From Anas platyrhynchos (Eukaryota; Chordata; Aves; Anseriformes; Anatidae), in contig NC_092593.1 in assembly GCF_047663525.1 (NCBI RefSeq), positions 25,074,501 through 25,138,500 on the forward strand: 64,000 bases of DNA, given 5' to 3'. The first letter of the stretch is position 1. The number at the start of each line of letters is the position of its first letter. The notes beneath the pieces were generated by a model that made no database searches, was not told the origin of the DNA, and saw only the letters and a list, made by a program, of their open reading frames with translations. A program made the translations under genes and the position numbers. Positions 1 to 13,540 of the stretch are shown here, one piece after another.

Positions 1-3000
1 CTTGGATTGACAAAGGACATTAAGTTTATTGAAATTACTCTACAATGCATTTAAGATTATTTGTAAGATTCTGTAAGACATGCACATGCCTAGCAATACA
101 TGTATGTCTCTCATTAAAAGGTATTTAATTTGTCACTGAAGCTAACATTTGAATATTCTTTTGAGAAATATAAAAAACTGCTATAAATCTTTTCCTAGAA
201 ATAAATTAAAGAATGCCAAGCAACGTCATTCCTGTTGTGTTTTTAAACCAAAACTTCTATCTAGGGGTGATGGGAAAGTTAGCAAGCACTTATTACTCAA
301 CAGAAGAATAATTACTTTTGCTGCTGTGAGAGGGAATGGATATTTATATCTGGAAAATAGCTATTGCAACTACTTTCTAAAATGCTTCATAATTACACAG
401 CAGCACTGCACACTGCAGAGTTGTTTCCATGCTAAACATCACTTTGGACATGCTTAAATTTTACAGGAGTGAAAACAAGCATGCATTTTTCTCTAGAGGA
501 CCGTGTTGTGGGAATATTCATGTTACAAATCTGACACATAAAGTCATATGCTCTGCCTGCCTGCTGGAAACTGAACTTGTGTCCAAGGTCTGAAATTCAT
601 TATGTATTAATTACAGCTTTGTGTTTACGTATGGAATAACAGGCTATCTCGTACTTAAATTTTAGTCAAGAAAAATCTGGGAATGTGAAAAAATGACATT
701 GTGTGTTCCTTTTCCAGGAGGCAGAAATGCAATACAACACATGCAAGTTAATCTGCATTTGAACTCTGGCAGATGTTGGACTGTGTATTAAGTGTGCATG
801 ATGCTTACTCAATTATTATTTTGTGTAAAGAAAGAATACAGCAAACAGTGCAAAGAATAGTGCACAAAATCCAAACTTTGCAGCTTCTTACAGCTGAAAA
901 GGAGTCTTTAAAAGACCTTCCTACCAATTTTCTAGGGAAAATACAGACAACTAAAACTGTGGAATATACGTGTGGAATAGCTAAGCCTTCTTTGTATTAT
1001 TGTGACAACATTTTCTTTATGGTTCTATAGCCCTTTGTTGAGAGCAGAAGCTTTTAAAAGTGATTGCATACAGACAATTAGTTTTGCAGGAAGCCAATCT
1101 GGTCAGCTCCTGCCTTACCAAAGCAAACTTCAGTCCTTGACACAGAAATGGTATTAAAGCATTCAGATCCATCTCAGGAGTATTAGCTGCAGGTTGTCTG
1201 CAAACTTCCTCTGAGAGGCTGTGTACCTTGGATCATGCTATGAGGGACCAGAGGCTTTAATGCATGTTTTGAGTTTTTGGTCAGGATACCTGTCTTTTCA
1301 ATCCTTCTCTGTACCCATTTCATCCATGAAACCCCAAAACAGAAAATTTTCAATATGTGGGCTAGGCTGGACATATAACTGGTGCAGAAATCAGAGCTAA
1401 CCACAATAACTAGACATGGTCTCAGGAAGTGACCTCAGGCTGAGAACTTCAAGGACTCACACAAAGCTTTTCAGCTGCTGGTCCCTACTGTCAGTGCAAC
1501 ACCTAACGCCTTGAAGCAACTTTTTCTCCTTCTCTGGCAAATGCTGGTAAAAGGGAGAGCTGCGCAATAGCACCACAAATTAAAAAAAAAAATCCAGAAT
1601 AGGTGTTTTTATAATCTGCCCTAGACTTCAGGCCTAGATTAGTTCAGAAGCTGCATTTCTTGCACTTTCAATGAATGCTGAATATAACACTTCCTATGGT
1701 TCTTGCTGTGAAACAGCAGTATGGATAAAACATCACCATTATAAAACTCAGTGGTACCACCATATTTTTCGTTGCTACCATCTAGCCACCCTTCTGGCAA
1801 AGCTTAGAAAGCATTTACAGAATAAACCTACTAAAACATTGCCATAAACTGTATTCTAATGAACAATTTAAAGGTATTTATTGTTGTAAATAAAATGCAG
1901 CATCTGAAAGGATATTCCTCTGAGTGACTGCTGAAAATCCATTATCTGTAACATGTACAGCAGAAATTGCACATTCATGCTCGTCATAGCATCAGGGGCC
2001 TCAGAAGAATCTATTCGGCTCAGTGACCTATTATTTACGCTATTTGATTTTATGCAGCCAATGCTTTTTCTTCTTCTTCTTCTTTTGGATAAAACTCATC
2101 TTAAAACATTTTAACTCTTTTAAGGAAAATGGGAATATACTCAGCACAGTTGTTTATCACCCTAAAAATATTATAGCACAAATTATCCAAGCTGAATTGC
2201 AAAGAAAAAAACAAACACTTGAAATGGAAACATTAAAGGCCACAGTTTTCAGACACAGCAGCACCTGAAAACACAGAGGTAACTTAAGGAATTTTAGAAG
2301 TCCCCACACATGCATTCAACCCATATTTCTGTCAGTATAAGCGTTGTGCTGGACACATCTGCTTCCCTCTTTATGTTTTGGTTCCCCCATTCCTTCATTT
2401 GCCTGCATAAAAATAGCCAATATAGAAAACAGGGAGATCTCTTACACCCTCCTCCTCTGCAGTTTCTGCAGCCCTTCTTCGTGAAGTCAGTGGTTGGTGT
2501 GGATGTGAGCAGACTCAGCCCTGGGCTGCTCTGAAGGGGCAGCGGGCTGGCTGTGCAAAGCGCTGTCAGTCTGGCAGTGTTTCTTGATCAGCTGTGCACA
2601 GAAGCAGCTCGTCCTCTGACAGCCAGTGGCTCTGCGGGGTTTGTTGACTGTGGCTGCTGGGGGAAAAAAAATCACCCCAAATAGTCACTGCTTTGGCTGC
2701 AGTCATGTTGGAAGGAGCCCATTTATTCCTCTGCTCTCTCCCTCTGAGTCTGGTAACATGCAGCTTAGAGAAGTACTGTGCCTATACAATGGATGTGTGC
2801 TTGTTAGTGTTTATTAGGCTGAATGCAGAATAGTTTTGTTGGCAGTGTACTGTACTGAATATGGATGGAGTACTGCAATGGTATCAGTGAAGTTGTCTTT
2901 GCTGCTGACTGCTTTCCATTACCTAAGGTAAGACCATTCACAGTTCAAAGCTCTTTCTTCAGCAATCTTTCGGGGCCAGGATTATGGAGGCACTTATGTG

Positions 3001-5141
3001 CCCACTTAAAATCATATAGGAAATATGTCTAATTTTTTTTCATAGTTGGGCAATTAATGACACCACAAGAAATCTACTTTAATGTTTAGTGCTTTATAGC
3101 TGTATATAGCAGTAAGACAAGATATGCACCACACCACTTAGACTTTCATTTTCTTAAAGCACAATCCTCAAAACTGTGTAACCAATAAATAAATTTGTCA
3201 GCGGCTGTGAGCATACACAAGGAGAGATTAATAGTGAAAGAGAGAAAAAGAGGTTGCAAAGGGATTTAAGGAAGGAGAATCTCAACAGGGATACAGAAAC
3301 ATAGACACACCATTAAAATTTCCTTTTAAAATGGTAATAAATGATAACAAGTATAAAAGCGCTCTAAGGAAACAATGCAAATGTTAAGAACAAAGTAGCA
3401 GCTAACCTTCAGGTTTTGGATTAACGTGCTAAAATTCAACAAAGCCTGTGAATGCCATCAACTCCAATCTCTGTTCTTTCCCTTTCTCCAGGTCCACATT
3501 GCATAGGACAACGTAATGCTCGAGCTAAGAGGCTTAAGTATTGGCTTTTACACAATGTTACCACTTTTCTGTCATTGGGACTACAGCTATGACTATTGCT
3601 ACTACTAGTGAAGAAATAAAAGTTCAGATTTTGCTAAACACATTGAAGCACTTAAGAAGAAAATTGAGACAATTGAACAACAGCAACAAAATTAAAATTT
3701 TCTCCCAGGGAACGTTACAGAAAAATCTATCAAAATTCAGCAAAGAGCAACACTTTATAAACAGATGACATGCAATTTGATGGATATGACAGAAGAATGG
3801 ACTGATAAAGCAGAAAGTTCAGAAATGAGAAATATATTTTTGTTCAGCTAAAAAACAATTTCTTATAGGAACATGGGGAGTACTAGAACAGAATTATTCA
3901 CAATTTTTCCCAAAGAGAAGAAAAAGTATTTTAAAATAAAAGTCCAGGCAAGAAAATAAAAAAGTTGTCTCCACTGATGGTATTTAAGGTTTTTTGTAAC
4001 TAAATTTCAAAGCACTGTTTAGAGAGTGATCATCACTATCATCTTCATTTTATAGGCATGGAAATTGCTATACATGATCTGAACAAGTAGATTACAAAAA
4101 AAATATATCCAAGAAATTGCTACCATTGAAGAACAGATTGTGTAACCAGCAGGCAAATTGATATAAAGGAGAGAGAGAGTGCACACAGAAGTCATACTAA
4201 GCAGCCCCCGTGGTTGCTGTTCATCTATTATCCTATGTACATACAATGAACTCTCTTAGAGCAAAAAGGTAGCCAGACTAATCTGTATCTGTTTCTCTCA
4301 TTGCACAGAATTACTTTCCTTTATTTGATAAAACAGATTTAAATTACTGCTACATTCTCAGATTATGTTTCTCTGGCCTACTTTATCAAATACATTGGCT
4401 AAATCTGTGTCAGATGGCAATTTTGCCTGCTTGGATTTACTGTAACTGTCAGACATATAGGCCATTTCACTAGAGCATCTCTAAGTATGTAGCACCATTT
4501 CAAATGCCCAAATAGCTGTCAAGTGCACAAAAGATGTATTTTCAGTTCAGCAAACTTGCTACCATCACTTCTGCTTTCTGTTTATTATGCGAACCCAACA
4601 GCATTCAGTATTTCTGTACTGTTGATAATTGCTAATTATGGAAGGAAAAGTTATCTGATTGTCAGCCATAGAATCAAATGAATTGAAAACATTCCATCAA
4701 GAATTTAACAAAAGTGTAGGAAAAAGACTGACTAAAAATAACAATGAGCATGTTCTCTGCATTGAAAGATCATTGGCAGAAGTAAATCACACAGAATTCA
4801 GATCCTTATTGCTTAATCATCTCACATTTCATTAGCCACAGCTGACAATTGTCTTGTACAATATGAATTGCTTTTCATAACAAAAGATAAAATAATAATA
4901 AAAAAAATAATAAAGTTTCTTAGGCTGGAAATCATTTCCACTAAGATGCAATATTGGAATGCAAATATTCATTTCTGAATTAATTTGTGACAGAGGGCTT
5001 GGCCAACCTGAGCTAATCACACCCTTGGGGTCCTATAATCCTCTAAAGCTGATTATCTCATGATTGTCACACCCACTGGGAGTTCCAATTGTCATGAGCA
5101 AATTCAAACCTCAGTTTCGGTTTTTGGTTTTTGTTTTTCTT

Positions 5142-5159
5142 AAAAAAAAAAAAAAAAAA
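5142..5159. repeat. Poly-A run (18 bp)
   Basis: Uninterrupted A homopolymer after a T/G-rich stretch. No recognisable retroposed sequence lies upstream of it, so I treat it as a simple repeat and not as a retrogene tail. Confidence 0.9.
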
Positions 5160-6105
5160 TCATTTTGATGCTAAGGATGGGTGGTGAATAGCAGCTCCAA
5201 CTCTAATCCTTTGGCTAGCTGACAGGAGGAAATACATTCTAGTATGTCTCATTGCTTCTTCAGAATTACTAGTCAGAGAGAACCAGAAGCTAGCAAGGCT
5301 GGTGTCAAGATTACATACTGATAAGACAGCTTTGTACCTCCACAGTTAAAATACATGCCAATAATAAATACATTCCTTTTTATTATTATTTTTAATTCTC
5401 AATTTTATCTTTGAGAGTGTGCCTCTTTGGTTGGCAAATTTATATCAAGTCATGAAGAAATTTGCACAACATAAATTGCAAATACGTTGTATGGCACACA
5501 TTCAGTGATGTTCTCTTCAAAATCTGTCTTCTACCAAGACTGCAAAAGTTGCAGGAGGAGCAAATAAATTCTGAGCATATGTGTGAAAGAACCGCTAGTG
5601 AACAGGTGACATCCTTTTCCAGCAGACACTTCTTGATTCTATATATTAAACCATACCAATAGAGAACTATAGTCAAGGTTTAAGATTTACAGACGACCAA
5701 CTGATGGAGCTATTATACATGCAAGCTTTGCAAAACGCAGTTTGCACATTCAGCTAAATTGTGTAGAATGTCTCTGTGAGATAATCTTCATTTATTGAAT
5801 ATGAGCTTTTTATGCTGTGAAACTTCTGTTGTACAAATGCTTTAAAATTTGCATTTGTGTCAAGCTAGAAAATTGTGCAGGAGTGCTTGCACTGAGTGTA
5901 TGCTCTGAATTATTCATAACACTTGTTGAATTTGCATTGTTTGTTACCAGTATTACTAACCTGCTGAAATTTGCTTGATACATTAGCTAACTGCGTTTAA
6001 ATGTATTGTAGTGGCTTTTCACTTCCTAATCCAAACACTACTTGACTGCCATCTGGACTACTGTGATTTCTCATAACTGTCTTTTTACAATTTTTGTCTC
6101 TTTTT

Positions 6106-6136
6106 AAAAATAAATAAATAAATAAATAAAATAAAG
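6106..6136. repeat. (AAAT)n microsatellite
   Basis: About five AAAT units followed by an imperfect AAAATAAAG end. It is a simple tandem repeat, likely length-polymorphic. Confidence 0.9.
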
Positions 6137-8109
6137 AAATTGCAGGTGGGCAGATGTGTACTTGCAGGCGTGGGATGTACAAGAATGTAAAAATCAATGA
6201 ATTTTTGCGGTTGGTATATGAGAAAACTGCTGGTACATATTTGATGTTCCTAGAAGTACTAGCATGACATAATCTCATATCATTTATTTTGACTCCATCC
6301 ATACAGTTAAGGTTTCACTCAGCTGTAGAGCATCCAAGCTATTCTACATAGTACAGATTGTCTTGCTCAGTTAAATTCATACTGATTCTCTGAAGTTTGT
6401 ATTACAGGATTTAGCACCCTTTCACCATGAAGCTTTTAAGCAGCAATGTAATGTGTATTTTCTGAAACATAAGATGTGCATGGAATGTATGGAATTTGGC
6501 TCATAATGTTCCAGCAACATTAAGAAGCACAAGATCTGCTGTAAAAGATGAATCATGTGTGGCTTGTGATTAATTTGATGAGCAGCATGAAACTTATGCT
6601 ACTAAATTTGTATTTTATTTTTTTTTTGAATGGGCTGTGAAATTGTTATCGTTCTACTTAAAATGTATTAAACTTTGCATATTGAAAGCCTGTTATCTGT
6701 CTATTATGAAGTTGTTACTGCATGCATGCTGCCATTTGTGTGAATATTTGCACTTCCCTCAGGTGTGCTGTAGGGACTGTATTAAATGCTCCAAATTGCA
6801 TAGGCATGCTGAGAAATGTGAGCTACACGATGAGAAAATTTCACTGAGTTTGCTGTGAGGCTAGCACTTATCTCTCCCACAAGATTTTTGCAGAATGTGT
6901 ATTCTGTGAAAATTTCACTGTAAACAAGAGATCAAATTTTAGCAAAGCAAAGGAAGGTAGCACCGTAGTATAAGCATGTGCTTACTACACAGACTAAGAT
7001 GCACAAATGGATAGAATAATCTTGGAGATTACAGAATTTATCAAAACTTTACCTACCTACAACAGTAGCAAGATTTTTTCTTCAAATCTTTATATGATTT
7101 TGCATGAAATTCCACGTGGAAATATACTTTCACATAAAAAATTTCATGTACGTTTCTGTTAGAAAGTTTTTACAGGCTTGACAATCATAATGACAAATTT
7201 ATTATATGACAAATTTATATTCTGGAAATTCATATTGTAAAAATTTATCTCAAACACAGTACTGCCAATTCTCAATATTCACAAGTGTTAATATGTATGA
7301 CGTTTTCACAGCCCCAACTCCCTGTAGCAAATACTCATGGGAAGACTTTAAACTTCAACAAATTATTCATGTTAAAATTACAAAGCAAGAATTGTAAATG
7401 TAAGGCTTTTTACACTTGGACCAAATAAAAATCAGCCACCACTAGAGAAAGCTCATTTCTTTCAACTCGTTGACAATGACATTAAAGCTTCTACACTGGA
7501 AGTTATGGAGAAACGTGAACTACAAAAGTCATTAAGTTAACATTCATTATATCTCAAACAAGTTACCTAGGCATTCTAAAGAACAATTTTAAGTTTGCTT
7601 TTCCCATCCAATTTCTAGGGTAAATTAAGGTAAAAAGCTGGAAAATTTAAACTTCTAGGATCATGTAAGAAACCCATATCAGAGCACAAATTATAATAAG
7701 GATTTGAAATAGACTAAATTTTACCACTAGTAGCAGTTTCTTAATCTTATTTCTAAAGTTTCAAGCAAACTATTGAAACATTGCGTGCAAACTTTTTTAA
7801 AAATCATATCAGGTAATACAGTGTGAAACTCTCGTAGTGAATGCTAACATCTAAACTAGTGTCATAGAACAGCAAAAACAATTGAGTTGGAACAACTGAA
7901 TTTACAAATCTATTGAAAAACCAAACTCATACTATATACTTGCCTGTGTTTTGAGTCTACTTCCACTTCTATTGCAAAAATCATTATTTTCCTGATCACT
8001 TCAGAATCTAAATCTTCAAACTCTTTTGATCATTAAAGCTTTTAAATAACTCAGGAATTCTTCAAAATGTTACAATGCAAGCTTAGTTTTCTAGAGCATA
8101 AATGCACAA

Positions 8110-8140
8110 TGTGTGCGTGCATGCATGCACGTGTACATAT
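8110..8140. repeat. Alternating purine-pyrimidine tract with 16-bp palindrome
   Basis: The tract alternates purine and pyrimidine almost throughout (GT, GC, AT and AC steps). It contains a perfect 16-bp palindrome at 8116-8131, CGTGCATGCATGCACG. Such tracts are known as potential Z-DNA formers; any function here is inference. Confidence 0.75.
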
Positions 8141-9872
8141 CTTTCTCAATGTGTTACCAATAAAAAGGAACTGTTTGGCTTATGAGGCATTACTTACTCC
8201 AATGTAACCATGGAGTAGAAAAATTGAATTAAAAAAAAAAAAAATCCCTCTCACTTATTTTAAAAGCTACCATTATAAAAAAACAATATTTTAATGTTGG
8301 GAGAGGAAAGAATTTTCATAAATATGACAAATATAGCCAAGACACTTTTTTTTACTACAGATCTTCAGAACAAACTTTGCTCAGCATCATTGCAGTGCTC
8401 AACATCACCTGTTTGGTATTGCAGACAACTGACCTGGAATCATCTCCAGCAGTTCATGGGTAAGCATGAACGGATGGACATATTGCTCAGCTAAGACATG
8501 TGACATTTTGTCACAATATGCTTCATGTAAGGAAAAGTCTGGTGGCAAAACTGTGGCAGACTGCACAAGTCAAATAGGAATCATGTGGGAAAAAAAAATA
8601 CATCATCTTCTAAACCTATGAGGTATGCACTAGTCACATGTACTTATATTTACTGTGATAAAACAGGGGCCTTACCAAAAGAAATCAGGCTCACTCTGCA
8701 AGACAGAAAAAGGGAAAAACATGTTTTTTGACATCAAAGGAGATGGAACGCTTGATAACTTATATTGCATATTTTATAGGCAATTATGTGGACCCTATTG
8801 GCTTCTATAACATTTTGAAAATGCATTCACAATAATATTCTATTTCTACGCCAGCAATGTCAGTGGGAGTCCTGGTAGTATGTTATTTAGGCACATTGAG
8901 AAAATAATAGGATTTACAATAGCTGGCAATTTGTTTTCTACTGCCACAGTGCATGCTTTTTGTTACAGTCTTCATAGCTGTTAGAAATTTATTTCTGGCT
9001 ATTCTGTTCATCTTTTCCACAGAAATATTTCTTCAGTGTGAATCACTTTAGTATGAATTGGACTGTTTATGCTGTCAAAGGTTTTCATTATTAGACTTAA
9101 TATAAATAGTGCAAACGTTTTTCAAGGAATAGTCATTCACATTTTTAATGTTTTCTGGTTCTGTTTGTAGGCCTGATATATGGCCTTGCCAGCAGCACTA
9201 AAAAACTATTTCAGAAAGTAGTGAATATTGGCATTAAGCAGTGGTACCATGTTTTTCAAACCTTAAAAAATTTAGATATAAAATTGGATTTTAGGGGGGC
9301 TACTTTTATTTTTTTAATCTACCTGCACTATAACCTTTGTTCTGTGAAGTATACTTATTCATTCAGGGAAAATATTTACGCAAGAAAGTTTGACTCTCAT
9401 CAAAATTAACCGATAAAATTGTTTATTTCAAGCACTGACAATCAAATTAGTTGGCTGCACTATTTACATAAATCATTGAAAAAAAATATTTCCAGTAATC
9501 AACATATTAAAACATTAACAATATCTGAATGGCTAAAGTCTTAGCACATGTTGTAATCCACTAAAATTGTTCACTCAAATTCAGTACAACAAATGGCCTG
9601 GAGATTTGTGTTTTTCAGTCGAGCATTTGTTGCATAGCTGTACATCATATACTGCAAAGAAGAGTATTTCCGTGCTGTTCTCAGGTTTGTATATCATCAC
9701 ATATCTATTCATAATTACTCTAAGTGTTACAACTTGCTTTTGATACTCCAAACTCCAGCATAAATACCATCAGATTTGGAAAAATATTATGCTTTGTTAT
9801 ACTGTAAGTATACAGAATAGAAAACCTTTGTATTTGCTGCAGGGGAAAAGCCAACATTCAATTATATGTATT

Positions 9873-9905
9873 AAAAAAAAAAAAAAAAAAAAAAAAGAAA
9901 AAAAA
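9873..9905. repeat. Long poly-A tract
   Basis: A run of 24 A, then G, then a second run of A. The 100 bp upstream show no recognisable mRNA, LINE or SINE sequence, so an origin as a retroposon tail is possible but unsupported. Confidence 0.9.
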
Positions 9906-11586
9906 GATACAGACAAGTACTTTAAAGCTGTTACGAATTATGTGTTGCACGTTGAATTAACTTGGATTACACAGGGAGTAAGAAACTTAATGTATAATAA
10001 ACTGGCAAGATAAAAATAATTGAGCTCTCACTTCAGCCTTCTGATACATACACAGTTATGTCCCAGTGTGGTGCAATTATCTCATTCAAATATAACTGTA
10101 TGCTTATAAATTTTTGTAATAAGTTAACTCAAAATTGGTTATTTATTTAATTTGCCAGTAATAGCATTGCCTAATTGCCATGTACCTTTGATCTAGTTCT
10201 TCCACCTCCTCCATGCTGTTTCTCGGGATTGTCACCTACTGCAACTGCCCCAGACATGTAAATACAAAAATAAAAAGAATGGGGCCTATTAAAATGTAAC
10301 TTTTCTACTTTAACTTATCCAGTAACAATCTGGCAGATACTGAATGGTGAAGGTAATGTGTTCTTCCTTAATCATTCCCAGCTATTGGAGAAAGTCTAGC
10401 CATCAGGTTTTCCTTCACCTGCTCCCAGACCATTTGGGGAATTCCTGTCTTTTGTATGTTAGTTAGAAGATGCTGCGTGGAGAAAGAAGAAATATTACGT
10501 CTTTGTCATATCCTAAATAGAGAAATAGAGTCCTAAATTTCTTTTTGAAAGTCCATCCAAGTCTCATAGTTTGGGGATGGAGTGTTTTCTCTGGTCACCT
10601 ACCACACAAGGATAACACTAATTAAGTTTTTAATTGCTAACCATTTTCTTTGGGTTAATCAGTCAGATCTGCATTCCCACATACATTTGCTGAATAATTA
10701 TTAACATATTATGTTCTCATAGATTCTTTCTTTCATCCTTGCTGACTGCTGGAGATAGTTCTCCTGCTTTATTATCTTCCATAGCATTTTATTTGAGACT
10801 AAAGTCTCCTCAAGAAAATATATTTTTTGTCATATCTTCCATTGTCTTGTGAAATTCCAAATGCTTTGTTCTCCTCTCCTTCAGCTTTGGGACACTAAAG
10901 ATTTCAAGATGGGAATCCGCTAATTGCACAAGATACCCTTTTTGCCACCACAATTTAAGCACTCCACATACAGAACTGCATGCCTTTGAACATCTGCAGT
11001 TGACTTTAGCCCCCAAGCCATGTGAAATTTCAGAATGGACAATTGTACAATGTAATTAGAGACAGGCTTCTCTATTATATGACTGTCAGTGAAAGCCCTT
11101 CACCAAACATTAGCCAGTCTTTTGGCCCATCTGCTGCTGTCCACTCCTTCACTCAGTTCCCAGAATGATGCCCATTTCTCTTATGTCCCCAAGATGCATA
11201 GCTGATCATTCACAGATCTCATCTCTGGATAACACAGCTTCCTTCTCCACTGATGTCAGAGACTGACAGCTGCCTTGCAGAGAGAACTAATCATGTCTTA
11301 ATCAAACACACAGATTTATCTCCTGTTACGAAAACCTATTTGCACAATGAATTATTCCAAGAGGGCCTCCTTATTTTGAAAGAATTAACACACTTGACAA
11401 GAGCTCACTAGGTCATGTCCTTTCAACATATGCACTAGACAGAACCTTTTCAACAAGCAGAATCCCAGCTCCCCAAGGAATACCCTCTGGCACAGAAAAT
11501 GCTGAAATTCCTTTCCAAGGAAATAAATTTCTTTCCTTAAAACAAAGGAAGATGAACTGTCCCCACAGCCTTGGCATTATTCTGTT

Positions 11587-11638
11587 CATATATATAAACA
11601 CACATATATATACACACACACACAAATGTATGTATATA
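11587..11638. repeat. AT/CA compound microsatellite
   Basis: Alternating (AT)n, (CA)n and GTAT blocks. The open frames crossing this tract on both strands reflect its periodicity and are not taken as genes. Confidence 0.85.
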
Positions 11639-12780
11639 GCTTTTTCTCTCTTTTCTCCTACCTCATCTGCTACACATCTACCTTCATCTGCTATACAGAG
11701 ATGGTAAAGGAGAATCAGAATAACTACATGTGTCCACAATTTGTGGAAGGTACATCCAGAAGACAAACTCCAAATAGACATTCCTCTTTCAGAGGTTCAA
11801 AGGCTTTAGCACACAGTACATGTCTGCATAAGGAAGAGACACTTCAATATGTTTAGATCTTTCTACAAACTATACTACAAGATATTAAAGCCCTGGAGCA
11901 GAAGATAAATCCAAAAGTGGATGTTTTCATACTCCACATTACTTTGCTGACAGGTTAGGTTACTAACACTGAATGGAATCTGTCCACAATGACAGAAAAA
12001 ATAGTGATTTCGATAAAGAAGTTGACACTGTTGGAAAGTTCCCACCTATTAGAAAGCATACCGTTTTTCCTCTATCTTAGAACTAAAGTGTTTCAAAAAA
12101 TCACAACAGCTAGATTGTTAGGTATGAATGAAGGGACTGGAGAGACTGAAACTTTAGTCACTACACATGAAATGATGTTTCATGCCAAATATACACCTTT
12201 ATAGAACTCTGAAAATCTACTGCAATTTTGGGAAAAGAAGGACTGTTTGAGATCTGATTTGTAGATCTTTTTGTGCTTCCCCATGCAAATAAGTCCACTG
12301 CATCAAAAATTCTCAGTGGGAGTAATGCTACTTACACACAGAAGTAGTCTACTTGAGGGTAGATTTTATGAGTGACACCATGTTTTGAACTGATCTGATT
12401 CTTACCGTTTTCTTAATGTCACAGCCAAACAGAGGAATGCATTTTCTGGGCCTTAAGGAAGTAGCTTGGCCTCAACTCTAAATTTATTCTTTAAATGCAT
12501 TCCTAAATTTTTGAAGTATATATAGTATCGTTGTCCTCTTCCTCTAGCCATCACGTTTACAGTTTCTATTTTAATTACACATGAGTTAGGGAGAAGTCCA
12601 GTCTCTCACAGATATGAAACAAACACAGTGAGTATTTGATGACAGATAACTTACCTGGTTCAGCACCAACTGACTTCTGTCAAGAAAATAGTCCATTTTA
12701 AAAGTGCATGAGTAGGCAGTTTAAGGTCCAAACCTGCAGGGGCATAAAGTACTTACCACACATCCTTGAACCCCCACAGA

Positions 12781-13540
12781 GGCTGATTAACTATGTATCT
12801 TTACATTCGTATAAAGCCAACTCAAGAGCCCAAACCCTGGGGACTTGACTGGATTTAGATGTGGGGGATTTGACAGGCTGGGCAAACTCCTGCTTGGGCA
12901 AGCAGGAGCTACAGCATTAGTCTTCACGCATCTGTTAGAATGCACTGTGATATGATCAAGTCTGGCATCAGAACCTATCAACTGGGCAGCTATAGGCTGA
13001 ACATGCAGGGATTGCACATAAACATAAAGCCCATTTCAACAGTGAAACCATAGTACATGTGTGGATCAGTGGGCACATGGGCAGGAGCTCTGATGAAGTC
13101 TGAAGCTTCTGGAGTAAAAGTGACCAACCCAGTAAGTAATAAACCAGTTCCATGGCAAGACTCCATGGGTTTCATTGGATCCAGATGGCTCCCTAGACTC
13201 AGCAGGACTTTATCTAATGCATGGATCCACAGACCTAGTCTCAAACTCAGACCATCAAACTCCATATGCTGACCAGAAAACATAGATGGTGCCTGAATCC
13301 TAAAGGTGTGTTTCACTCTGTGGCCTCAACATCTGACTCACCAACCAATTTTTCAAGCTGAGTCTAGAAGAAGCCAAACAATTAGGTGCAAGGCTGAATT
13401 CAGGAACACTCAAGCCAACTGAAGTTAAGACAACACCTAACTGAGTTAGCACCATGGGACACAGCATTTGGTTCCAGAGCTGGGGTCCAGACAGGGGTCC
13501 CAGGGGCACAGTTTCAGTAGCGTACTCTGTGGACTAGGGT
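12781..13540. other. GC-richer block of unknown origin (candidate degraded repeat)
   Basis: The block is visibly richer in G and C than the AT-rich DNA on either side. It is open in several overlapping frames on both strands, which fits composition better than a gene. It contains scattered similar short words (GGATCCA, CCATGG, CCAGA) and a perfect 22-bp hairpin at 12887-12908. I do not recognise a transposable-element family, and no frame gives a familiar protein. It could be an old LTR or minisatellite remnant, or a piece of an unrecognised element. Confidence 0.35.

Larger units (their letters stand above)
1..12780. other. AT-rich intergenic DNA, no gene recognised
   Basis: This stretch is AT-rich on both strands, and its open frames are short, low in complexity or broken by simple repeats. 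I recognise no protein family, no tRNA or rRNA and no clear splice-bounded exon. It holds poly-A runs, an (AAAT)n tract and AT/CA dinucleotide tracts, which are listed separately. Conserved non-coding elements may be present, as is usual upstream of UBE2E-family genes, but this cannot be judged from one sequence. Confidence 0.6.

Noticed and set aside
4030..4085. ATTTTATAGGCATGGAAA stretch resembling the MIR core
   Set aside because: Too short and diverged, with none of the following MIR words.
9873..9905. Poly-A tract as the tail of a processed pseudogene
   Set aside because: No recognisable mRNA sequence and no AATAAA directly upstream.
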